Shown here: positions 17,368 through 25,508 of the stretch, piece after piece
Numbering within the stretch: the first letter of the stretch is position 1
Layout of the letters: the number at the start of each line of letters is the position of its first letter
From: Novosphingobium sp. Chol11
GTDB lineage: Bacteria > Pseudomonadota > Alphaproteobacteria > Sphingomonadales > Sphingomonadaceae
Assembly (NCBI RefSeq): GCF_900218065.1
Contig: NZ_OBMU01000003.1
Location: forward strand, 88,524-152,523
Length of the DNA: 64,000 bases
Reading direction: 5' to 3'
Notes under the pieces: generated by a model
The model's database searches: none
Told to the model about the DNA's origin: nothing
What the model saw: the letters and a program-made list of their open reading frames with translations, nothing else
Made by a program: the position numbers and the translations under genes

Positions 17368-18164
17368 GCCGAGCGATCGAACATCGCACCGATATCGCTG
17401 CCGCCCGGCAAGCGCATTTGCTTGCGGCGCTGCTTGATCATGACACGCCGCCGTGGCCGGCGGGAGAGTTGCCGCCGCTTGCGCACTGGTTGTTGTTTCC
17501 GCCGGACGCGCGGCAATCATGCATTGGACCCGACGGTCACCCGATGCGGGAGGATGATGGCCTGCCGCGCCGCATGTGGGCAGGCAGCCGCGTGCGTTTC
17601 CTCGCCCCGATCCTGCTTGGCAGCGAGGTAGAGCGGGAAACGAGTGCGATCGCGATCAACGACAAAGAGGGGCGATCCGGGCGGATGCGCTTCGTCACCT
17701 TGCGTCACCTGTTGAAGGTGGACGGCCAGGTCTGTGTTGAGGAAGAGCAGGACATCGTCTATCGCGAAGCTGGGCGGAACGGGGCTCCTCCGCCGCCCGA
17801 AGAAGTGACGCCTGCGCCGCCTGTTGCGCGCGTGGTGACGATCGATCCGGTGCAGCTTTTCCGCTTCTCTGCTCTCACCTTCAACGCGCACCGCATCCAT
17901 TATGATTTGCCCTACACGCAGGATGTCGAAGGCTATCCCGGGCTGGTCGTCCATGGCCCCTTCATCGCGACATTGCTGATGGATCATTTCCTGCGCCATG
18001 CTCCAGCCGCGCAGGTCTCAAGCTTCTCCTTCCGCGCGCAGCGGCCGATTTTTGCGGGAGAGCCGTTTACTTTGGGCCTGTCACCGGAGGGAATGGGTGG
18101 CGACTTGATGGCGATTGATCACGCGGGCGGCCTGGCGATGCGGGCGCGTGTGGAAACTCGCTAG
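17364..18164 (+). CDS. HTD2/MaoC-like hot-dog hydratase (mesaconyl-/itaconyl-CoA hydratase type)
   Basis: A 266-residue double hot-dog protein of the FAS1-like dehydratase family. The N-terminal half holds the LAHWLLFPPDARQ..GPDG and PRRMWAGSRVRF elements. The C-terminal half has the diagnostic FSALTFNAHRIHYD and EGYPGLVVHGP motif with the catalytic Asp/His region. Relatives include the mesaconyl-C4-CoA hydratase of the 3-hydroxypropionate bicycle and itaconyl-CoA hydratases. It starts with GTG inside the CoA-transferase stop. Dehydrogenase, CoA-transferase and hydratase together make a short beta-oxidation-like module, possibly for a branched C5 dicarboxylate. That substrate is inference. 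Confidence 0.85.
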   Translation: MSRAIEHRTDIAAARQAHLLAALLDHDTPPWPAGELPPLAHWLLFPPDARQSCIGPDGHPMREDDGLPRRMWAGSRVRFLAPILLGSEVERETSAIAINDKEGRSGRMRFVTLRHLLKVDGQVCVEEEQDIVYREAGRNGAPPPPEEVTPAPPVARVVTIDPVQLFRFSALTFNAHRIHYDLPYTQDVEGYPGLVVHGPFIATLLMDHFLRHAPAAQVSSFSFRAQRPIFAGEPFTLGLSPEGMGGDLMAIDHAGGLAMRARVETR

Positions 18165-18229
18165 TCCAGTCCTGTTCATTGGTAGATTCGCCAGATCGCT
18201 AAGTCGCCTTAGGCTGTAGAGCTGAGAGG

Positions 18230-19597
18230 CTATGACGCCAGGCACGTCAGCTTTTTGACCTCCGGCAGTGAGGCAAGGTCAAGTGCAGCCGTGGCAAGCG
18301 CGTCCGCCTTGGCCGCTCCCAGCACTGGAGCGGCAAGCGCCATAAACTTGGCCAACAGCTTATCTGTTCCGAGGAAGTTGGAGGGTTCGCCCAGCGGCAC
18401 GACCACTTTGCGGCTGAATGTCCGACCGCGCGCCGCGATGGTGATTTTTCCCGACATGTTGGTCGGGAACTCCGCCTCGATCTCCGGATCGTGGATGCAA
18501 TCGACCTTGGGCAGCATTGTGCGGATGACAGGGTCGTTCAACCGCTGATAGCTGTCCCATTCCATCGCGCCTGTGACCAGCGCGCAGGAGAGGACGAACG
18601 GCGCGCTGAACTGCGCGTCCACGATGTTGCGTGGATTGCGTTTATGCTCGATCGGCGCGCCGACCAGCAGCAGGCCAGCGTTGGACAGGCCATAGGTGAT
18701 GCTGTCCACCTGCTCCGGCGACAGTCCATGCTCAGCCCGCAGCGCCAGCACCGCGTCTATACCGGCATGGCCGTATCGGCAGGATGGATAGGGTTTGATG
18801 CCGGTATGCATCAGTTCGTAAACGGAGCCGAGATCCTGCACGACCCGCTCTGGCCGTGGCGCTGGCGCGTAGCCCTGAAGGAAGCCATGGCGTCCCTCGA
18901 TCGCTTCAGCCGGACCCTTGTAGCCATTGCGCGCCAATGTCGCAGCGGTAAGGCCAGCCATCGCTGCCCAGCCGACTTGAAACGGCTTCGTCTGCGCGCC
19001 ATCGGCCAGGAACTGGAGGCTTCCCGCGCTCTGGCTCAACGCAATGCCCAGCGCGGAGCTGATCCCTGCGGCATCAAGGCCGAATATCCGCGCCGCCGCA
19101 GCAGCAGCGCCGAACACGCCGCAGGTCGCGCTGGGATGAAAGCCCCGCGCATAATGATCGCCCGCTGGCAGTGCCACAGCGATCCGGCAGCAAGTCTCAT
19201 AGCCAGCGACGATGGCGGCTAGAATGTCCGCGCCGGATGCTCCCACAATCTCCGCTGCGGCAAGTGCGGCCGGGATGACCGGCGCGCCGGGATGCAATGT
19301 CCCGGCGGCATGGGTGTCGTCAAAGTCGAGCGCATGCGCCAGCGCCCCATTGAGCAGCGCCGCACCCGCCGGGGCATAGCCTGCCGGGTCGCCGAACACG
19401 CGGGCTGCACCATTGCCCATGCCCATCGCGGCTACGGTGGCGAGCAGGGGCGGAGAGACCGCCGCCTCGCTGCGCGCTCGCACGATGCTGCCGATAAGGT
19501 CGAGCAGGAGAAGGGGCGTGCGCTCGACCACTTCTGAGGGCAGGGACGCTATCGAGACGTTGGCACAGAAATCCGACAAGGCTTCCGTGATTTTCAT
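18230..19597 (-). CDS. MmgE/PrpD family protein
   Basis: A 455-residue member of the family that includes 2-methylcitrate dehydratase, cis-aconitate decarboxylase and iminodisuccinate epimerase. Recognisable features are the all-helical N-terminal domain with LNGALAHALDFDDTHAAGTLHPGAPVIPAALAAAE, the GYETCCRIAVALPAGDHYARGFHPSATCGVFGAA segment, and YELMHTGIKPYPSCRYGHAGIDAVL in the lid domain. GGTGAG precedes the ATG. It begins four bases after the aldehyde dehydrogenase stop and is the last gene of the LysR-controlled minus-strand operon. Dehydratase, decarboxylase and epimerase activities all exist in the family, so the exact reaction is not assigned. Confidence 0.88.
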   Translation of the reverse strand: MKITEALSDFCANVSIASLPSEVVERTPLLLLDLIGSIVRARSEAAVSPPLLATVAAMGMGNGAARVFGDPAGYAPAGAALLNGALAHALDFDDTHAAGTLHPGAPVIPAALAAAEIVGASGADILAAIVAGYETCCRIAVALPAGDHYARGFHPSATCGVFGAAAAAARIFGLDAAGISSALGIALSQSAGSLQFLADGAQTKPFQVGWAAMAGLTAATLARNGYKGPAEAIEGRHGFLQGYAPAPRPERVVQDLGSVYELMHTGIKPYPSCRYGHAGIDAVLALRAEHGLSPEQVDSITYGLSNAGLLLVGAPIEHKRNPRNIVDAQFSAPFVLSCALVTGAMEWDSYQRLNDPVIRTMLPKVDCIHDPEIEAEFPTNMSGKITIAARGRTFSRKVVVPLGEPSNFLGTDKLLAKFMALAAPVLGAAKADALATAALDLASLPEVKKLTCLAS

Positions 19598-19601
19598 GAT
19601 C

Positions 19602-21095
19602 TCACCGGATCACGAATGGATTTGATACCGGAGATCCGAGGTCGATCCATACGCTTTTGGTCTGGAGATACTCGTCCATCGCCTCTTGCCCGTTTTCGCG
19701 TCCGATGCCGCTGCGCTTCATGCCGCCGAACGGGGCCATGAAACTGACGGCGCGATAGGTGTTGACCCAGACCGTGCCCGCTTCGACGCGTTCCGACATG
19801 CGAATGGCGCGGCCGATATTCTGCGTCCATACGCCCGCAGCGAGGCCATAGGGGCTGTCATTGGCGATCGACAGCGCCTCTTCCTCATCATCGAACGGGA
19901 TGATGGCAAGCACCGGCCCGAACACTTCCTCGCGCGCGATCGGCATCTGGTTGTTGACGCCGGTGAAGATGGTGGGCTGCACGAACCAGCCGTCCTCCAA
20001 TCCGGCAATCGTAGGCAGGCCGCCGCCCAGCACGCATTCTGCGCCCGATTGACGAGCGCCCGCGATATGATCGATTATCTTGCCGCGCTGCGCCAGCGTC
20101 GTCACCGGCCCGACCTGCGTGTCGGCCAGCTTCGGATCGCCGATGCGAGCGGTGCCCGCCAGGGCGACCAGACGCTCCACCACCTCGTCATGGACGTTGC
20201 GCTGTACCAGCAGGCGCGATCCCGCGATGCAGGTCTGGCCCGATGCCGCGAAGATGCCCGACACCGCGCCATAAACCGCGCGCTCCAGGTCGGCATCGTT
20301 AAAGATGATGTTGGGCGACTTGCCGCCCAACTCCAGCGTGACCTTCTTCAGATTTTCGGCAGCGGAGCGATAGACGGCGATGCCGCCGGGTTCGCCCCCG
20401 GTAAAGGCGACCTTGGCAATGTCAGGATGTTTGACCAGCGGCTCGCCACATTCCTGTGGCAGGCCGGTGACGGTATTGACGACGCCCGCCGGGAAGCCTG
20501 CGCGTTCGAACAGTTCGACAAAGGCGAGGGTCGAGCAGGATGCATGTTCCGACGGCTTGATGACCGCCGTGTTGCCCGCCGCCAGCAATGGCGCCAGCTT
20601 CCACGCCAGCAGCATGAGCGGCGAGTTCCATGGCGTGATGCAGGCGATCACCCCCAGCGGCTCGCGGCGGGTGAAGGCATGCATTGACGGCTTGTCGATT
20701 GGGAGGACCTGCCCCTCGATCTTGTCGGCCAGACCCGCAAAGTAGCGATAATAGGTAGGGAGATTGCCAAGCTGCGCCCGCATTTCCGCGATCAGCTTGC
20801 CATTGTCCTGCGTTTCGAGTTGCGCGAGGCGTTCCGCTTCTTCCGCGAGGATGTCGGCAAAGCGGTAGAGCAGGGCGCCGCGCGCGGTTGCTGTCAGGCC
20901 ACGCCACTCGGGTGAGCGGAAGGCGGTGCGCGCCGCCTCCACCGCTGCATCGACATCGGCAGAAGTGCAGCGCGGGATGAGAGCCCAGGGCTTGCCGGTC
21001 GCGGGGTCAAGGCTCTCCAGCCATTCGCCGCCGTCCGCCTCACGCGCACTCCCCGCCAGCAGATTGCGGAACCGGACCAGATCCTCAGCCATCAA
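19602..21095 (-). CDS. NAD(P)-dependent aldehyde dehydrogenase
   Basis: Oxidises an aldehyde to the acid (497 residues, the usual family length). Catalytic Cys289 lies in SGQTCIAGSR, the general-base Glu255 in LELGGKSP, and the oxyanion Asn157 in PWNSP; the EEVFGPVLAI and NTYRAVSFMAPFGGMKRSG motifs follow. It lies downstream of the two ThDP decarboxylase subunits, so its natural substrate is probably the aldehyde they release from a 2-oxoacid. It is followed after four bases by the MmgE/PrpD gene. Assignment to the ALDH superfamily is firm; aldehyde identity is not. Confidence 0.93.
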   Translation of the reverse strand: MMAEDLVRFRNLLAGSAREADGGEWLESLDPATGKPWALIPRCTSADVDAAVEAARTAFRSPEWRGLTATARGALLYRFADILAEEAERLAQLETQDNGKLIAEMRAQLGNLPTYYRYFAGLADKIEGQVLPIDKPSMHAFTRREPLGVIACITPWNSPLMLLAWKLAPLLAAGNTAVIKPSEHASCSTLAFVELFERAGFPAGVVNTVTGLPQECGEPLVKHPDIAKVAFTGGEPGGIAVYRSAAENLKKVTLELGGKSPNIIFNDADLERAVYGAVSGIFAASGQTCIAGSRLLVQRNVHDEVVERLVALAGTARIGDPKLADTQVGPVTTLAQRGKIIDHIAGARQSGAECVLGGGLPTIAGLEDGWFVQPTIFTGVNNQMPIAREEVFGPVLAIIPFDDEEEALSIANDSPYGLAAGVWTQNIGRAIRMSERVEAGTVWVNTYRAVSFMAPFGGMKRSGIGRENGQEAMDEYLQTKSVWIDLGSPVSNPFVIR

Positions 21096-21117
21096 ACTCT
21101 CCCCTCGACCTGCTGCT

Positions 21118-21708
21118 TCAATTCGGCCCGAAGCCCAGATGTTCGCGCATGCGTGCCTTCAGCCATACACCATCGCGGGCGGGCAGGGCACGCGGCGTTT
21201 CCTCGTGCACGATGCGGATGACGATCAGGCGCGGACCTTCACCGATCGTGCCGATCGCTTCGCGCGCCCGAGCGATGCCCGCCTCATCGGTGACTTCGAA
21301 ACATTCCGTGAAACCGCACACTCGCGCCATCTCGGCCAGGTTGATCCCTGCGCCCGCGTGGCTCATCTGTCCGCCGGTTTCGCCATAATGGCCATTGTCG
21401 AGAACAACGATCGAGAGGTTGTTCGGCCGCTGAACGCCGATCGTTGCAAGGCCGCCAATGCCCATCAGCTGCTCTCCATCGCCGGTCACGACCGTCACAG
21501 GACGCTCCGGCTGCGCCAGCGCGAGGCCGAGCCCGGTCAAAGCCGCGCCGCCCATGGCTCCCCACAGGTAGAAGTTGCCGGGATGGTCGCCCGCCGCGAA
21601 GACATCATAGGTGGGGGAACCAAGGCCAGTGACGATCAGCATATCCTTGCGATCGGCGAGCAGGTCCGCCACGGCCTGGCGGCGGTGGAGACGGTTCACT
21701 TCAGCCAT
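21118..21708 (-). CDS. ThDP-dependent 2-oxoacid decarboxylase, beta (PP-domain) subunit, sulfopyruvate-decarboxylase type
   Basis: A 196-residue half-enzyme carrying the thiamine-diphosphate pyrophosphate-binding domain. The GDG at 76-78 begins the metal/ThDP motif, which ends at Asp104-Asn105 in VVLDNGHYG; GAMGGAALTGLGLALAQP precedes it. The size and the separate alpha subunit match sulfopyruvate decarboxylase (ComE) and phosphonopyruvate decarboxylase relatives rather than single-chain benzoylformate decarboxylase. It overlaps the alpha-subunit gene by 13 bases. Together they would convert a 2-oxoacid to an aldehyde, the substrate of the adjacent aldehyde dehydrogenase. No sulfonate gene is nearby, so a sulfopyruvate substrate is not implied. 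Confidence 0.85.
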   Translation of the reverse strand: MAEVNRLHRRQAVADLLADRKDMLIVTGLGSPTYDVFAAGDHPGNFYLWGAMGGAALTGLGLALAQPERPVTVVTGDGEQLMGIGGLATIGVQRPNNLSIVVLDNGHYGETGGQMSHAGAGINLAEMARVCGFTECFEVTDEAGIARAREAIGTIGEGPRLIVIRIVHEETPRALPARDGVWLKARMREHLGFGPN

Positions 21709-22247
21709 TTCTTCGCTCCCAGCATGCTTTGCGACAACAGGATAGCGATCGGCTGATCGCTTTCGAACGCCATGGTCGCGGCGGACGCCATCATCGGGGC
21801 GAGGTCTTCAAGCCGGTCGATGCGGATGGTGGTGACGCCCATGATCTCAAGCGCGGCGGGCGTTGCGCGGCCCATCGAGACTTGCCACGGGTTGAATTCC
21901 TGAAACTCGCCGCGCATCGTGACGATCGTCAGAAACGGAACGCGGCAGCTCGCCAGCAATGAGAGCATGTTGATGCAATTGCCAACCCCGCTCGACTGCA
22001 TGAGGAGGGCGCTCCGCTCCCCGCCCAGCCACGCGCCGGTGCAGAGCGCTATGCCCTCTTCCTCGGTGGTGAGGACAATGCTCTTCATGTTCTCGGCGGC
22101 GCTGCACATGCGGATCAGCCGGGCATGGCCTGCGTCCGGAACATAGCTGACCTGCCGTACATTCGCCTGCTGCAAGGCGTCGAAGATTATAGGTGCCCAG
22201 GGGGAGTCGGCGTGCGCCCCTGTTTCCGTCTCGCTAATGGCTGACAT
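21696..22247 (-). CDS. ThDP-dependent 2-oxoacid decarboxylase, alpha (PYR-domain) subunit
   Basis: A 183-residue partner of the beta subunit carrying the pyrimidine-binding domain. The activating Glu that contacts the ThDP aminopyrimidine lies in TTEEEGIAL (62-64), followed by LLMQSSGVGNCINML, a segment typical of ComD-like subunits. The active site forms between alpha and beta chains. It is the first gene of the minus-strand operon and is divergent from the LysR gene across an 89-base gap containing a 29-bp inverted repeat. It is therefore probably activated by that LysR protein. Confidence 0.85.
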   Translation of the reverse strand: MSAISETETGAHADSPWAPIIFDALQQANVRQVSYVPDAGHARLIRMCSAAENMKSIVLTTEEEGIALCTGAWLGGERSALLMQSSGVGNCINMLSLLASCRVPFLTIVTMRGEFQEFNPWQVSMGRATPAALEIMGVTTIRIDRLEDLAPMMASAATMAFESDQPIAILLSQSMLGAKKWLK

Positions 22248-22274
22248 GTGTCCCTCGAAGTGGATTTCGCAAAG

Positions 22275-22303
22275 CCTATTGCGGGATTTGCTAAACCAAT
22301 AGG
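22275..22303. promoter_or_regulatory. inverted repeat CCTATTG-N15-CAATAGG, likely LysR-regulator site
   Basis: Exact 7-bp arms (22275-22281 and 22297-22303) are separated by 15 bases in the 89-base gap between the divergent decarboxylase operon and the LysR gene. LysR-type proteins bind such interrupted dyads. The spacing between half-site centres is two helical turns, as expected for a dimer on one DNA face. Confidence 0.7.
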
Positions 22304-22336
22304 AACAATATACGCGTCCAGCTATGTCGGTTGGGC

Positions 22337-23284
22337 ATGATAGAAAGGCGCGTGCAGGTGGACTTCCGGCGGCTTGAACATTTCCTGAAAATCGCCGAGC
22401 TCGGCTCGCTCAGCCGGGCGGCGGACAGGATGCGGATCGCTCAGCCCGCGTTGAGCAGACAAATGCGCATCCTTGAGGAAGAGGCGGGCACGCCCCTGTT
22501 CTACCGGCACCGCAGAGGCATGCAGCTCACACCCGCGGGCGAGGAATTGCGGCAGCATATCGCAGGACCCGTGCGCCAGGTCCGGCAGGCGTTCGACGAC
22601 ATACGCAACCGATCGGCGGAAGGAGGCGGGCAGATCGCCCTGGGGGTTCCTCCGACGGTCAGCTATATTCTGGCTGGACGGCTTGCCCGCCGTGTCGCGG
22701 AGCAGGCGCCCAATATCTCGCTGCGGATCGTCGAGGGCTATGCCGGGCACCTGATCGACTGGCTGCAAAGAGGCGAGATCGATGTCGCGCTGCTGTACGG
22801 CCCGGCTTCGGATTTCCAGATGAATGTGGCGGAGATATTGTATGAGGAGTTGGTCCTTGTCGGGCCCTCATCCTCCGACCTCAATCCTGCGACGCCGATT
22901 TCGATCCAGGAAGTCGTCAAGCTGCCCATCGTGCTGCCCAGCCAGTCGCACGGACTTCGGCTGATCGTGGAGGCGGCGGCGCGCAAGGCGGGTGTCCCGC
23001 TCAATGTCCGATTTGAAGCGGACTCCTTTCTGGTGCTGAAGGAGCTGGTGGAATTTGGTCTCGGCTATACTGTATTGCCACTCTCATCGATGAGCCGGGA
23101 AGTCGATGCTGGCATCCTGCGTTATGCGCCAATCGGCCATCCGCCCGTCGTCCGCCAGTTGGTGCTCGGCATGCCGCGCGAGGAGCAGCTGACCCGTTCG
23201 ACGCGGATCATCGTTCGGCTGGTGCGTGAGGAGATCAAGCATCTGGTGGATAGCGGTGTCTGGAAGGCCCAGCTGCAATATTGA
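22337..23284 (+). CDS. LysR-family transcriptional regulator
   Basis: A 315-residue regulator. The N-terminal winged helix-turn-helix (FRRLEHFLKIAELGSLSRAADRMRIAQPALSRQMRILEEEAG, about 10-55) is canonical, followed by a two-lobed effector-binding domain from about residue 95. It is transcribed divergently from the ThDP-decarboxylase/aldehyde dehydrogenase operon and in the same direction as the hydroxyacid dehydrogenase genes. It probably controls both sides with a pathway acid as co-inducer. The start is uncertain: ATG 22337 is given, but GTG codons at 22352 and 22358 lie behind AGAAAGG and are equally plausible. Confidence 0.9.
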   Translation: MIERRVQVDFRRLEHFLKIAELGSLSRAADRMRIAQPALSRQMRILEEEAGTPLFYRHRRGMQLTPAGEELRQHIAGPVRQVRQAFDDIRNRSAEGGGQIALGVPPTVSYILAGRLARRVAEQAPNISLRIVEGYAGHLIDWLQRGEIDVALLYGPASDFQMNVAEILYEELVLVGPSSSDLNPATPISIQEVVKLPIVLPSQSHGLRLIVEAAARKAGVPLNVRFEADSFLVLKELVEFGLGYTVLPLSSMSREVDAGILRYAPIGHPPVVRQLVLGMPREEQLTRSTRIIVRLVREEIKHLVDSGVWKAQLQY

Positions 23285-23322
23285 TAATTAGGTCTCGCCG
23301 CTGTTCGGACATATCGATCCGG

Positions 23323-23347
23323 CATAGGTGGCGATAGCTGTTCTATG
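23323..23347. promoter_or_regulatory. weak inverted repeat CATAG-N15-CTATG upstream of the hydroxyacid dehydrogenase
   Basis: Five-base arms with the same 15-base spacer as the LysR site lie in the 113-base gap before the FMN dehydrogenase gene. The arms are short and differ in sequence from the 22275 site. It could be a second LysR half-site pair or chance. Confidence 0.3.
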
Positions 23348-23397
23348 ACTATGAGCGCAGTGCGGGGGCTATTTCATCGCGATGCCGGAACGAGGAA

Positions 23398-24618
23398 ATG
23401 GTGGGGAGGACAGGGTTGGATAGGCGGGAAGCCGAGCCATCGGCCCGGGTGAAGCGGAAGGCAGCGGGCGTCCTTTCCCTTGGGGACTATGAAGCCCTCG
23501 CGCGCGCACATTTGCCACGCCCGCTGTTCGGCTATGTCGCCGGGGCATGCGAAGATAATCTGACGGTTGCCGCCAATCGGGACGCGATGCGTCGGGTCGC
23601 TTTCGTCCCGCGCGTTTTGCGGGACATGGCGGGCCGGACCCAGCAGCTTTCCCTATTCGGTGAGAATTGGAGTTCCCCGTTCGGCATAGCACCCATGGGA
23701 CTTTCGGCCCTGATCGCCATGCGGGGGGACATTGCCCTCGCGCGAGCCGCCCACGCCGAAAATGTACCCATGCTGCTCAGCGCGACATCGCTCATCCGGC
23801 TGGAGGAGGTGCGCGCCGTCTCGCCCTCTTGCTGGTTCCAGGCCTATCTTCCCGCTGATCGCGACTGGATCGACGGCGTGGTGGACCGGGTCACAGCGGC
23901 AGGCTTTGGCACGCTCGTCATTTCCGTGGATGTGCCGGTTCTGGGCAATCGTGAGAATTTAATCCGCGAACGCTTCTCCACGCCGCTCAAGCCGTCGCTT
24001 CGGCTGGCGCTGGACGGGGTGCTGCATCCCCGCTGGCTGCTCGGCACCTTTGCGCCGACCTTGCTCCGCCATGGCATGCCAGCGTTCGAGAATTCGAGTG
24101 CAACGCGCGGCGCGCCAGTGATCGCACGCAATGTCGAGCGCAGCTTCGGACAGCGCGACCGGCTGACATGGGACGGGATCAGGCATATTCGTGACCGCTG
24201 GCGTGGCAATCTGGTCATCAAGGGATTGCTGCACGCCGAAGATGCCAGCTTGGCGCGCAGCGTCGGGGCGGATGCAATCATCCTGTCCAATCATGGCGGG
24301 CGGCAGCTCGACGGGGCGATTGCGACGCTCGATGCCTTGCCCGGCGCCGTCGCCGCAGCAGGCGATATGCCGGTCCTGATCGACAGCGGGTTCCGCCGCG
24401 GCAGCGACATATTGAAGGCGATCGCCTTGGGGGCTCGCATGGTTTTGATTGGACGGCCTTTCCTCTATGCTGCGGCGGTTCACGGGCAAGCGGGCGTGCG
24501 CCACGCCATCGGGCTGCTGCGTGCGGAAATCGACCGCAACATGGCGCTCTTGGGGGCCAACTCGCTGGATGAGCTTGGGCCGGATTATCTTTACCGCACG
24601 GACGGAGCAGCCATATGA
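23398..24618 (+). CDS. FMN-dependent 2-hydroxyacid dehydrogenase/oxidase (LldD/MdlB family)
   Basis: A 406-residue TIM-barrel flavoprotein that oxidises an L-2-hydroxyacid to the 2-oxoacid. The active-site base His299 and substrate-binding Arg302 lie in ILSNHGGRQLDG, Lys275 in LVIKGLL, and the FMN-contacting region includes APMGLSAL and WFQAY (Gln148, Tyr150). The C-terminal DSGFRRGSDILKAIALGA and IGRPFLYA motifs complete the family signature. The start is ATG 23398 behind GAGG, though a TTG at 23416 is possible. Its 3' end overlaps the amidohydrolase start (ATGA). The product would be the substrate for the divergently encoded ThDP decarboxylase. Lactate, mandelate and glycolate-type acids are all possible. 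Confidence 0.9.
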   Translation: MVGRTGLDRREAEPSARVKRKAAGVLSLGDYEALARAHLPRPLFGYVAGACEDNLTVAANRDAMRRVAFVPRVLRDMAGRTQQLSLFGENWSSPFGIAPMGLSALIAMRGDIALARAAHAENVPMLLSATSLIRLEEVRAVSPSCWFQAYLPADRDWIDGVVDRVTAAGFGTLVISVDVPVLGNRENLIRERFSTPLKPSLRLALDGVLHPRWLLGTFAPTLLRHGMPAFENSSATRGAPVIARNVERSFGQRDRLTWDGIRHIRDRWRGNLVIKGLLHAEDASLARSVGADAIILSNHGGRQLDGAIATLDALPGAVAAAGDMPVLIDSGFRRGSDILKAIALGARMVLIGRPFLYAAAVHGQAGVRHAIGLLRAEIDRNMALLGANSLDELGPDYLYRTDGAAI

Positions 24619-25508
24619 CAGAGACCGAGCAGCCCCGCCCATGCCCCGGCCCACCAGCCGAGCAGGGCCCGCCAACCCGCTTCGTAATGCCCGAAGGCGC
24701 GATCGACACGCATTGCCATGTCATCGGCGCGCCGCCGGTATATCCGCTGGTGGCAGAACGGTCCTACACCCCGCCGCCTGCCAGCGCTGAGGCCTATCTC
24801 GCGATGCTGGATGCTGTGGGTTTCGCCAAGGGCGTCCTTATCCAGGTCAGCGTGCACGGAACGGACAATCGGCTGCTCTATGAGACACTGTCGGCACATC
24901 GCGCACGATTGCGCGGCGTTGCAGTGATGCCCGCTGACCTGCCCGAGGCAGAATATGCGCGGGCGCATGAGGCGGGCGTGCGTGGCCTTCGCCTCAACGA
25001 TTTCATCCGCGATGGCGCGGGTCTGTACGGTGGAGGCATAGGTTTCAAGGATCTGGAGCGGTTCGACGCGCTGGCCTGTGAAATGGGCTGGCATCTTCAG
25101 TTCCTGCTCGACGGGCGGAACCTTGTGGACCTCGCCCCGCGCATAGCCCGTCTTCGTGCCCCGTGGATCATCGATCATATGGGACACATACCCTATGAGG
25201 TCGGCGTCGATCATCCGGGTTTCCAGACGCTGGTGCAGATGGTCTCCGATGGCGGATGGGTCAAGATTTCGGACGCTTTCCGCATGTCGGAACAGCCGGG
25301 TTATCGTGATTCCATCCCCTTCGCCCAGGCGCTGGTCGCTGCCGCGCCCGATCGGTGCGTCTGGGGGTCCGACTGGCCCCATGTCGCGCAGTGGCGGCCG
25401 ATGCCTACGGTATCGGGGCTGCTCGACCTGCTAGCCGAATGGGTGCCGGACGAAACGGTGCGCAACCGCATCCTGGTCGATAATCCGGCACGCTTCTATG
25501 GCTTCTGA
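24615..25508 (+). CDS. amidohydrolase-family (LigI-like) hydrolase
   Basis: A 297-residue TIM-barrel hydrolase. HCH in DTHCHV near residue 35 and the late WGSDWPH motif with the catalytic Asp mark the amidohydrolase-2 group that contains 2-pyrone-4,6-dicarboxylate lactonase (LigI). [27 protein letters not shown] is characteristic of that branch. Lactone hydrolysis producing a hydroxyacid would suit its neighbour, the 2-hydroxyacid dehydrogenase, with which it overlaps by four bases. Decarboxylases and other lactonases share the fold, so the lactonase role is inference. Confidence 0.87.
   Translation: MTETEQPRPCPGPPAEQGPPTRFVMPEGAIDTHCHVIGAPPVYPLVAERSYTPPPASAEAYLAMLDAVGFAKGVLIQVSVHGTDNRLLYETLSAHRARLRGVAVMPADLPEAEYARAHEAGVRGLRLNDFIRDGAGLYGGGIGFKDLERFDALACEMGWHLQFLLDGRNLVDLAPRIARLRAPWIIDHMGHIPYEVGVDHPGFQTLVQMVSDGGWVKISDAFRMSEQPGYRDSIPFAQALVAAAPDRCVWGSDWPHVAQWRPMPTVSGLLDLLAEWVPDETVRNRILVDNPARFYGF

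Noticed and set aside
19686..20687. 333-codon plus-strand frame opposite the aldehyde dehydrogenase
   Set aside because: It lies entirely within a gene with all ALDH catalytic motifs on the other strand.
21118..22247. sulfolactate/sulfopyruvate degradation as the specific function of the decarboxylase operon
   Set aside because: The subunits are of the right type, but no Xsc, sulfonate transporter or sulfolactate dehydrogenase of the known kind is present, so only the general 2-oxoacid decarboxylase call is kept.
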